32,199 bases of DNA. Origin: an uncultured Pseudomonadales bacterium. Its GTDB lineage: Bacteria; Pseudomonadota; Gammaproteobacteria; Pseudomonadales; Pseudohongiellaceae. The DNA lies in assembly GCA_905478195.1 (NCBI GenBank), contig CAJQHM010000011.1, positions 1 to 32,199 on the forward strand, given 5' to 3'. Shown here piece by piece: positions 25,866 to 32,199 of the stretch. The translations under genes and the position numbers were made by a program. The notes under the pieces were generated by a model that worked only from the letters and a program-made list of their open reading frames with translations, made no database searches and was not told the DNA's origin. Position 1 is the stretch's first letter, and each line of letters begins with the position of its first letter.

Positions 25866-26552
25866 TTAATCGCTGTGAATCTGGCGATGAAGAATACTTG
25901 AGAATTCATCGGTAAAAGTCACGTAGCTGCTAGTGATATTGTCCACGGTGGCGGAATAACGGTTGTAAACAACCACGGCGGGTATCGCGACAAACAAACC
26001 CATCGCAGTTGCTATCAGAGCCTCCGCAATATCCGGGGCTATCACCTGCATCGTAACCTGGGCCTGACTGGCCAGACCGATAAATGAATTCATGATGCCT
26101 ATTACCGTACCAAACAGACCGATATATACCGAGACCGATGCGACGGTTGCGAGAAACGGCAAATGCTTCTCGAGTTTTTCTTCCTCTCTCGAATAGGCAA
26201 CGCGCATGGCACGCTGAGCGCCTTCCATGATTGCTTCCTTATCCATTGATGGCTGCTGCCGCAGACGCATGAATTCCTTGAATCCGGCTCGAAAGATATT
26301 TTCCATGCCTACTGCGGGAATATTCTCCTTCTGCATCTGACTGCCCTCTTTATAGAGCTGACTCAGATCCATGCCAGACCAGAAGCGGTTCTCAAAACTG
26401 ATCACTCCATTTAAGGCGGTAGACAGCACCATCCAGCGCTGAAATATCATCACCCAGGAAACTATAGAAAGCCCCAGCAGCGTTAACAGCACTAGCTGTA
26501 CTGGCAGGCTCGCTTCCAAAATTAAAAGAGTAGGTGTAATCCCTTCGTTCAC
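25866..26552 (-). CDS. tolQ: Tol-Pal system protein TolQ
   Basis: TolQ is the pentameric inner-membrane ring of the Tol motor, of the MotA/ExbB type. The 228 residues have a first helix at ~15-38, a cytoplasmic loop with SREEEKLEKHLPFLATVASV, and two further helices (~130-155 and ~165-190) containing YIGLFGTVIGIMNSF and the conserved Thr/Pro positions. The start is GTG with GGAG seven bases before it. A hairpin lies directly upstream. The usual upstream partner ybgC is missing. Confidence 0.95.
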   Translation of the reverse strand: MNEGITPTLLILEASLPVQLVLLTLLGLSIVSWVMIFQRWMVLSTALNGVISFENRFWSGMDLSQLYKEGSQMQKENIPAVGMENIFRAGFKEFMRLRQQPSMDKEAIMEGAQRAMRVAYSREEEKLEKHLPFLATVASVSVYIGLFGTVIGIMNSFIGLASQAQVTMQVIAPDIAEALIATAMGLFVAIPAVVVYNRYSATVDNITSSYVTFTDEFSSILHRQIHSD

Positions 26553-26879
26553 TGTCTTTCTCCAAATCGGGTATCAGCTTGATAGCCCGATCAATGCTAT
26601 TCCGCTATTTATCTAATTACTTATCGAGTTATTCATGTATAGAGTCGAATTTTTGCTTCTCGCGACTTCCACCCCCACATGCTTTGACAGGCAAACTCGG
26701 CAGGAAATCCCCGACTTTAAAGGGATTATTCGGCCAAAGAGGGAAATAGTTTTGTGAAAAGGCATTTAACTGCCTAAAACTAACTATTGAGAGGTAAAAC
26801 GAGACAATGTAAGGGCAAATCATGGCCAAATCGTGGCAAAGGCGATGCCCTGCCCAGCGCTCATCATCAGGCAGCCGAG
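26553..26879 (-). other. ruvB-tolQ spacer without ybgC
   Basis: In most gammaproteobacteria the acyl-CoA thioesterase gene ybgC fills this place. Here 327 bases remain with no frame resembling YbgC: the longest minus-strand frame (66 codons) has none of its hot-dog-fold motifs such as the YxDTDxxGxVYHxxYL block. The stretch is A/T richer than its neighbours, holds the tolQ hairpin, and presumably the tol promoter, though I find no strong -35/-10 pair. Confidence 0.6.
26567..26590 (-). promoter_or_regulatory. Hairpin in the tolQ leader
   Basis: On the minus strand TCGGG-C-TATCA, loop AGC, TGATA-CCCGA form a 10-bp stem with one bulged C, ending 15 bases before the GTG start and just before the GGAG ribosome site. 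It could tune translation or be a DNA operator. Confidence 0.5.
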
Positions 26880-27920
26880 TTACTCAGGGGATTGGTCTGA
26901 CTTAAACAGTTCCGCCACCTGCTCCGAGGGCTTTATGCCGAAGTGCCTATAGGCAAATTGCGTGACTACGCGCCCGCGTGGCGTGCGCATGATGAAGCCC
27001 TGTTGAATCAGATAAGGCTCCAAAACATCTTCTATGGTATCGCGCTCCTCGCTGATAGCTGCGGCGAGGCTGTCTATGCCAACCGGCCCACCCTCGAACT
27101 TCTCGATCATGGTCATCAGCAGGCGCCTGTCCATGTGATCGAAGCCATTCTTGTCGATACTCAGCATGTCCAGCGCCAGACCAGCCGTTTTCGCATTCAC
27201 TGTGCCGTCTGCCTTAACTTCAGAATAGTCGCGCACCCGTCGCAATAGACGATTCGCGATACGCGGTGTGCCTCGCGAGCGTTTCGCGATCTCCGCCGCA
27301 CCGGACTCGTCGGCGTGGGTGCCCAGGATTTTCGCCGAGCGGGTGACGATATGGGTGAGCTCCTCCACGGAATAGAACTCCAGACGCTGAATTATCCCAA
27401 ACCTGTCTCTCAGCGGGGAAGTCAGCAAGCCTGCTCTGGTAGTAGCACCTACAAGGGTAAACGGAGGAAGATCCAGCTTAATCGAACGCGCAGCAGGCCC
27501 CTCGCCTATCATGATATCCAGTTGGAAGTCTTCCATGGCGGGATAGAGAATCTCTTCGATCACCGGACTCAGGCGATGAATCTCGTCGATAAACAAGACG
27601 TCCCCCTCTTCCAGGTTCGTCAGCATCGCGGCGAGATCGCCAGCCTTCTCCAGAACCGGGCCCGCGGTGGTTTTTATAGCAACCTGCAACTCATTCGCGA
27701 TGATGTTAGCCAACGTAGTCTTGCCCAATCCAGGAGGGCCAAATACCAGCGTATGATCCAGCGGCTCCTCACGGTTGCGCGCGGCGCTGATAAAGATATC
27801 CATCTGCTCTTTAACTTCGCTCTGACCTATATAGTCGGTGAGAACCAGAGGGCGAATAGCCCTATCGACAGAGTCTTCTATCGGGGCTGCCTCAGATGAG
27901 ATGAGTCTATCTTCTTCCAT
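26880..27920 (-). CDS. ruvB: Holliday junction helicase RuvB
   Basis: RuvB is the AAA+ motor that drives branch migration of Holliday junctions together with RuvA. The 346 residues show IGQ near the start, Walker [10 protein letters not shown], Walker [10 protein letters not shown], sensor 1 in [19 protein letters not shown], and a C-terminal winged helix with [16 protein letters not shown]. It lies 47 bases after ruvA on the same strand; the gene after it is tolQ, 327 bases on. Confidence 0.98.
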   Translation of the reverse strand: MEEDRLISSEAAPIEDSVDRAIRPLVLTDYIGQSEVKEQMDIFISAARNREEPLDHTLVFGPPGLGKTTLANIIANELQVAIKTTAGPVLEKAGDLAAMLTNLEEGDVLFIDEIHRLSPVIEEILYPAMEDFQLDIMIGEGPAARSIKLDLPPFTLVGATTRAGLLTSPLRDRFGIIQRLEFYSVEELTHIVTRSAKILGTHADESGAAEIAKRSRGTPRIANRLLRRVRDYSEVKADGTVNAKTAGLALDMLSIDKNGFDHMDRRLLMTMIEKFEGGPVGIDSLAAAISEERDTIEDVLEPYLIQQGFIMRTPRGRVVTQFAYRHFGIKPSEQVAELFKSDQSPE

Positions 27921-27967
27921 TTGCTGTCCAACAATTTAGGGCCGGTAAGTAAACTATTCGAGGCCTT

Positions 27968-28573
27968 CTAGGCCATGCTCTTGAGTGACTGCCGAATCAA
28001 CTGCTCGGAATCTTCTATCTCAGGGTTTGCCTTTAATACCTGTGCAATGGCGTGAGCTGCTTGCTGCGGCTTGTATCCGAGAGACACCAGTGCGGTCTCC
28101 GCATCGTTCGTAATCGATGTGGAAAGTGATGCCGCTGACGGGGCACTACTCCCTTCGCTGCCTCCATCCCAATCCGAGAGACGGTCACGCATCTCTATCA
28201 ATAGTCTTTCGGCGGTCTTCTTGCCTATACCAGGCATCTTCACCATGGCGTTAATATCGTTGCTGCGCACTGCCCGCACGAATTCATCTGCCTCCATGCT
28301 GGAGAGAATACCTAATGCCATCTTCGGGCCCACTCCGTTAATCTTGATCAGTGAGCGAAACATAGACTTGTCTTTCTCTTCGAAGAAGCCATACAAAAGC
28401 TGTGCATCTTCGCGCACGACAAAATGCGTATGCAGGTTTAGCTCCTTGCCGACCTCGGGTAGTTGGTACAGTGTGCTCATTGGCACCTGCACCTCATAGC
28501 AGATACCCCCAACATCCACCTGGATCTCCGGCGGCTTCTTATCGACTAAAATCCCGCGTATTCTTCCTATCAC
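27968..28573 (-). CDS. ruvA: Holliday junction binding protein RuvA
   Basis: RuvA tetramers hold the junction flat for RuvB. The 201 residues have the OB-fold N-terminus (MIGRIRGILVDKKPPEIQVD), two helix-hairpin-helix motifs (~70-140; INGVGPKMALGILS and MPGIGKKTAERLL), a flexible Ser-rich linker and the C-terminal RuvB-binding domain (AETALVSLGYKPQQA). It starts with GTG inside the ruvC stop (GTGA overlap), so translation is coupled. Confidence 0.97.
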   Translation of the reverse strand: MIGRIRGILVDKKPPEIQVDVGGICYEVQVPMSTLYQLPEVGKELNLHTHFVVREDAQLLYGFFEEKDKSMFRSLIKINGVGPKMALGILSSMEADEFVRAVRSNDINAMVKMPGIGKKTAERLLIEMRDRLSDWDGGSEGSSAPSAASLSTSITNDAETALVSLGYKPQQAAHAIAQVLKANPEIEDSEQLIRQSLKSMA

Positions 28574-29088
28574 CTGAATCTCTTCCTGCTAAACGACTTT
28601 GCGCCCGCCATGCGAATCAAACTGGCTTCGGTATTGGCATGACAGATTGCGACGGCAAGTGCATCTGCCGCGTCTTCGGCTATGTTATCACTTATCGCCA
28701 GCAGGGCTTTAACCATGTGCTGCACCTGCAACTTATCCGCGCCGCCGGAACCGACCACCGCCTGCTTTACCTTACGCGCCGAATATTCGGCTACCGGCAA
28801 ATCATGTGAAAGACAGGCCACCATCGCGCTGCCACGGGCCTGACCAAGCTTCAGTGCCGAAGACGGATTCTTCCCCATAAACACTTCTTCGACAGCCGCC
28901 TGCTGTGGAGAAAACTCCTCTATCACCTGACAGATTTCCGTGAATATTGTCTTGAGACGTTCCGGCTGGGAGGTGCTGTTGGTTTTGACACAGCCGCAGT
29001 GTACGTAGTGAAGTTTATTGCCAACGGAGTTGATCAGACCGTAGCCCGTTACGCGGGAACCAGGATCAATGCCGAGAATGATGGACAT
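28570..29088 (-). CDS. ruvC: Holliday junction resolvase RuvC
   Basis: RuvC cuts Holliday junctions after RuvAB branch migration. With the start at 29088 the protein has 172 residues, like E. coli's 173. Acidic catalytic residues sit in LGIDPGSRVTGYG, AVEEVFMG and DAADALAVAICHA. I prefer this ATG over one two codons earlier because AAGGA is then six bases upstream instead of touching the start. It overlaps ruvA by four bases. Confidence 0.97.
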   Translation of the reverse strand: MSIILGIDPGSRVTGYGLINSVGNKLHYVHCGCVKTNSTSQPERLKTIFTEICQVIEEFSPQQAAVEEVFMGKNPSSALKLGQARGSAMVACLSHDLPVAEYSARKVKQAVVGSGGADKLQVQHMVKALLAISDNIAEDAADALAVAICHANTEASLIRMAGAKSFSRKRFR

Positions 29089-29168
29089 TAACATTCCTTA
29101 GTCTGATGGCAGGACACAGACAGCGAACCGTGAATAGAAGAGCCCGCGTCTGCATCTTCAGAGGCGAA

Positions 29169-29912
29169 CTAGAGTTGGGCTGCTATCTCATCGGAGATGT
29201 TAGCGTTGTGATACACATTCTGCACATCGTCTAACTCTTCCATAAGATCGATCAGCTTTACTAGTGTCTCGGCAGAACTCAGATCCAGATCAGCCTCGGT
29301 CGATGCGAGCATCGTCATCTCGGCGGACTGCGCCACCAGGCCGGCTGCGTTCAGCGCGTCTTGCACGGCGCCGAAGGTTTCCAGTGTAGTCATGACATCG
29401 AAGCTGCCGTCATCGTTGCTAACTATGTCATGGGCGCCTGCATCCAGCGCAACTTCCATGATTTTTTCTTCGCTGCTGCCCTCGGGGAAACTAATAATGC
29501 CGGTCCTCTCAAACAGATAGGCTACAGAGCCATTGGTGCCCAGGGTGCCACCAAACTTGGTAAACGCATGACGCACTTCTGCGACGGTACGGTTCTTGTT
29601 ATCGGTTAGGGTCTCAACCAGAACGGCGGTGCCCCCCGGTCCATAACCCTCGTAGCTGAGCTCTTCCAGGTTGTCGCTCTCGGCGGTGCCGGCTCCGCGC
29701 GCTACCGCTCTATCGATAGTATCCCGGGTCATGTTCGCAGCTAACGCCTTATCGACGGTTGCGCGCAGCCTTGGATTGTCTGCCACCTCACCACCGCCCA
29801 TCTTCGCGGCTACGGTTAGCTCGCGAATGATCTTGGTGAAAACCTTACCGCGCTTCGCATCCTGACCTGCTTTTCGGTGCTTGATGTTGGCCCATTTACT
29901 ATGACCTGCCAT
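29169..29912 (-). CDS. yebC: YebC/PmpR-family transcriptional or translation factor
   Basis: A 247-residue member of the widespread YebC/TACO1 family, with the signature [22 protein letters not shown] at the N-terminus, then [24 protein letters not shown] in the middle. Members have been described as DNA-binding regulators and more recently as factors easing translation of proline-rich stretches. It lies between aspS and ruvC, the usual neighbourhood. GGGAG precedes the ATG by ten bases. Confidence 0.96.
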   Translation of the reverse strand: MAGHSKWANIKHRKAGQDAKRGKVFTKIIRELTVAAKMGGGEVADNPRLRATVDKALAANMTRDTIDRAVARGAGTAESDNLEELSYEGYGPGGTAVLVETLTDNKNRTVAEVRHAFTKFGGTLGTNGSVAYLFERTGIISFPEGSSEEKIMEVALDAGAHDIVSNDDGSFDVMTTLETFGAVQDALNAAGLVAQSAEMTMLASTEADLDLSSAETLVKLIDLMEELDDVQNVYHNANISDEIAAQL

Positions 29913-29971
29913 ATCAGCTTAACTCCCGATCTAAAGATTCTTTCCTAATATTTTGATTACTGTCGCTAACG

Positions 29972-31744
29972 TTACTTCGCCGCCGGCTGCTCCCGCAACC
30001 TAATATTCAGCTCCCGCAGCTGCTTCGCAGAGACTACCCCTGGTGCTTCCGTTAACGGACAAGCAGCCGACTGCGTCTTTGGAAAGGCGATTACGTCGCG
30101 TATCGATGTGGCGCCAGTCATTAACATGATGAGCCGGTCCAGACCGAAGGCGATACCGCCGTGGGGAGGACAGCCGAAGCTCAAGGCATCGAGCAGAAAG
30201 CCAAATTTTTCTCTCGCCTCTTCATCACCAATACCCAATACCTCGAATACAGACTTCTGCATCTCAGGCTTGTTGATACGAATTGAACCACCGCCTAGCT
30301 CGGTGCCATTTAATACCATGTCATAGGCTCGCGACAGAGCGCTCAACGGATCGGCCTTTAACTGACTCGCGTCGCAGGACGGCGCGGTAAATGGATGGTG
30401 CAGAGACGTCATACTGCCATCGCTTGCAGTTTCGAACATTGGGAAATCCACCACCCACAGCGGTGCCCAGCCTTCACTGACCTGTCCCAGGTCTTCGGCG
30501 ACTTTAATACGCAATGCGCCCAGGGCCTCATTGACGACCTTCGCCTTGTCGGCGCCGAAGAAGATAATATCTCCTGTCTGCGCATCCAGTTTCTGCATCA
30601 ATGCCTGAACCACATCTTCCGGCATGAACTTCAGGATTGGCGATTGCAGCCCTTCCAGGCCGGCGTCAATGTCATTGACCTTGACCCAGGCCAGCCCCTT
30701 CGCGCCGTAGATACTCACGTACTTCGTATAGTCGTCTATTACTTTACGGCTGATGCTCGCACCCTGGGGGACGCGCAGCGCTACCACGCGGCTGTCCGCA
30801 TCGTTGGCAGGGCCACTAAATACTTTAAACTCTACATCCTTCATCAGGTCGCCAATATCGATTAGCTCCAGATCGATTCTTAGATCTGGCTTATCGGAGC
30901 CAAACCGGTGCATGGCCTCCTCATGAGACATACGCGGGAAGGCACCGAGATCAACATCCAGATGCTTCTTGAACACCTCACTGATCAACTGCTCCATGAC
31001 AGACATTATTTGCTCTTCATCCATGAATGAAGTTTCAACATCTATCTGTGTAAATTCGGGCTGTCTGTCGGCGCGCAGATCTTCATCCCTGAAACACTTG
31101 GCTATCTGATAGTAGCGGTCCATTCCCGCCGCCATCAGAATCTGCTTAAACAGCTGTGGCGACTGCGGCAGTGCGAAGAACTTATTCGGGTGGGTTCTGC
31201 TTGGCACTAGATAGTCTCTGGCACCCTCGGGTGTCGCCTTGGTCAGCAGTGGCGTCTCAACATCGACGTAGCCATTACTATCGAGAAAATTTCGTACGGT
31301 ATTGGTAACCTTCGACCTGAATCGCAGCCTATCAGCCATCTCCGGTCGGCGCAGATCGATATAGCGATAGCGCAGTCTGATGTCCTCGCCCACCTCGGCA
31401 TGGTCATCAAGGTAAATAGGCGGCGTCTCGGCGGCGTTCAATATCTCTAGCTGCTTGCCTAGCACCTCTATCTTGCCGGTGCCCATCTCGCTGTTTACGG
31501 TTCCCTCGGGGCGCAATCGCACAATTCCGGTCACTCTAATAACGAATTCGTTGCGCACACCCTCCGCCATGGCGAAGCTTTCAACCGTATCGGGGTCGTA
31601 CACCACTTGTGCGATTCCTTCCCTGTCTCTCACGTCGAGAAAGATGACACCCCCGTGATCACGGCGTCGGTGAACCCATCCACATAGCTGGACTTCCTGA
31701 TCAATAAACGATTCGTTTAGTTCACCGCAATAGTTACTGCGCAT
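29972..31744 (-). CDS. aspS: Aspartyl-tRNA synthetase
   Basis: AspS charges tRNA-Asp; its tRNA is the first gene of this window. The 590-residue bacterial type has an N-terminal OB-fold ([20 protein letters not shown]), class II motif 2 in [16 protein letters not shown], an inserted GAD domain (~290-420), and motif 3 [14 protein letters not shown]. The QSPQLFKQ loop that precedes motif 2 is typical. It is followed by yebC after 59 bases and preceded by an fmdB-like gene. Confidence 0.98.
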   Translation of the reverse strand: MRSNYCGELNESFIDQEVQLCGWVHRRRDHGGVIFLDVRDREGIAQVVYDPDTVESFAMAEGVRNEFVIRVTGIVRLRPEGTVNSEMGTGKIEVLGKQLEILNAAETPPIYLDDHAEVGEDIRLRYRYIDLRRPEMADRLRFRSKVTNTVRNFLDSNGYVDVETPLLTKATPEGARDYLVPSRTHPNKFFALPQSPQLFKQILMAAGMDRYYQIAKCFRDEDLRADRQPEFTQIDVETSFMDEEQIMSVMEQLISEVFKKHLDVDLGAFPRMSHEEAMHRFGSDKPDLRIDLELIDIGDLMKDVEFKVFSGPANDADSRVVALRVPQGASISRKVIDDYTKYVSIYGAKGLAWVKVNDIDAGLEGLQSPILKFMPEDVVQALMQKLDAQTGDIIFFGADKAKVVNEALGALRIKVAEDLGQVSEGWAPLWVVDFPMFETASDGSMTSLHHPFTAPSCDASQLKADPLSALSRAYDMVLNGTELGGGSIRINKPEMQKSVFEVLGIGDEEAREKFGFLLDALSFGCPPHGGIAFGLDRLIMLMTGATSIRDVIAFPKTQSAACPLTEAPGVVSAKQLRELNIRLREQPAAK

Positions 31745-31781
31745 AGCGTTTTCCTGTCCTAATACTTCTTCTATAAATTGA

Positions 31782-31798
31782 ACCGCGTCAACCGCGGT
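31782..31798 (-). promoter_or_regulatory. Inverted repeat in the aspS leader
   Basis: ACCGCG, five bases, CGCGGT make a perfect 6-bp GC-rich palindrome 38 bases upstream of the aspS start. It overlaps a TTGACG that might serve as a -35 box, but no convincing -10 follows. Function unknown. Confidence 0.3.
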
Positions 31799-31875
31799 AT
31801 ATCTTGTAACGACACTTATCCGTTCTTTCTTAATCTGCAGCCGTGCTTTTCTCGTTAATTCTGCTGAAGCTAACT

Positions 31876-32199
31876 CTACGAGGCTTTAGAAGCCGGCTTT
31901 TTCGTCTCATTGCTGGAGCTCTTTGCGGCATTCTTGCTGCCTTCAGTCTTCGCCTCTGTCTTGCTCGGCTTCGCGTCAGGGCTCGCCTTTTTCTCGCTGC
32001 TGCTAGGGCTTGCCGACTCCGATTCCGCCAGCTGCTTCTTGTTACCTGTCTTGAAGTCGGTCTCATACCAACCGCTGCCCTTCAATCTAAAGCTAGCGGC
32101 TGACACCAGCTTATTCAATGCGGGCTTGCCACAGGCTGGACAATCCAGCAGGGGCTCATCGCTAATCTTGCGCAATGCTTCCATCTTGTGCGCGCATTC
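31876..32199 (-). CDS. FmdB-family zinc-ribbon protein, 5' end cut by window
   Basis: Only the later part of this small protein is present; the frame stays open to the window edge ([20 protein letters not shown]). The second zinc knuckle [30 protein letters not shown] is the FmdB/YdeI-type signature, and the one Cys before AHK belongs to the first knuckle. After it comes a ~55-residue low-complexity tail of Ser, Lys, Glu and Ala. FmdB-like genes commonly precede aspS in this group. The role is not established; regulation of formamidase in Methylophilus gave the name. Confidence 0.88.
   Translation of the reverse strand, partial: ECAHKMEALRKISDEPLLDCPACGKPALNKLVSAASFRLKGSGWYETDFKTGNKKQLAESESASPSSSEKKASPDAKPSKTEAKTEGSKNAAKSSSNETKKPASKAS

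Noticed and set aside
26629-26829. 66-codon frame in the ruvB-tolQ spacer as a remnant of ybgC
   Set aside because: No hot-dog-fold motif of YbgC is visible and no ribosome site precedes it; I treat it as non-coding.
27315-27899. Long open frame (194 codons) opposite ruvB
   Set aside because: It is fully antisense to an intact, highly conserved gene, has no recognisable domain and no ribosome site; codon structure of ruvB explains it.
1-32199. CRISPR array, insertion sequence, prophage, toxin-antitoxin or defence island
   Set aside because: No regular repeat-spacer series, transposase, integrase or typical defence protein is encoded; the only tandem repeats are those beside tRNA-Lys and the hexamer in the cyclase remnant.

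Overview
The window is a chromosomal housekeeping segment from a gammaproteobacterium. The gene order fmdB-aspS-yebC-ruvCAB-tolQRAB-pal-cpoB-queE-queC-tRNA-Lys-nadA-bepA-tusA-like-perM-dapA-bamC is essentially the Pseudomonas-type order. BamC, MiaE, MnmC, ApeB and discriminating-type AspS also point to Gammaproteobacteria, probably a marine Pseudomonadales/Cellvibrionales relative (inference from order and protein types only). Almost all genes lie on the minus strand. I see no phage, insertion sequence, CRISPR array or defence system.

Layout. (1) 1-1110: a tRNA-Val/tRNA-Asp transcription unit with a strong promoter, next to a decayed class III adenylate cyclase. (2) 1236-6288: queD, then a ferredoxin-reductase-type flavoenzyme, ung, and the prfB-lysS pair. 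prfB carries the autoregulatory +1 frameshift, so its first 25 codons are in another frame. (3) 6495-13394: mnmC, apeB, a secreted FKBP-type isomerase, a small leucine-rich-repeat exported protein, miaE and rmuC. (4) 13460-19590: bamC, dapA, a PerM-type permease, a TusA-like protein, bepA and nadA. (5) 19755-21484: three degenerate ~50-bp repeats just past the 3' end of tRNA-Lys, tRNA-Lys, queC and queE. (6) 21619-26552: cpoB, pal, tolB, tolA, tolR, tolQ, the envelope-constriction system. (7) 26880-32199: ruvB, ruvA, ruvC, yebC, aspS and an fmdB-like gene cut by the window end.

How the genes work together. Translation and tRNA modification dominate: QueD, QueE and QueC make the queuosine precursor, which is used by tRNAs such as the tRNA-Asp(GUC) encoded here. 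MnmC finishes the wobble modification of tRNAs such as the tRNA-Lys(UUU) encoded here. MiaE, LysS, AspS and RF2 complete the theme. Envelope assembly is the second theme (BamC, BepA, Tol-Pal), and DNA repair the third (Ung, RuvABC, RmuC).

Most unusual points: ybgC, normally between ruvB and tolQ, is missing and replaced by 327 bp holding a hairpin just before tolQ; the repeat ladder beside tRNA-Lys resembles the tRNA's own 3' end; the cyclase gene shows at least three separate lesions; and a palindrome sits inside the predicted nadA promoter. I did not find a convincing new multi-gene system; the candidates are listed as findings with modest scores.
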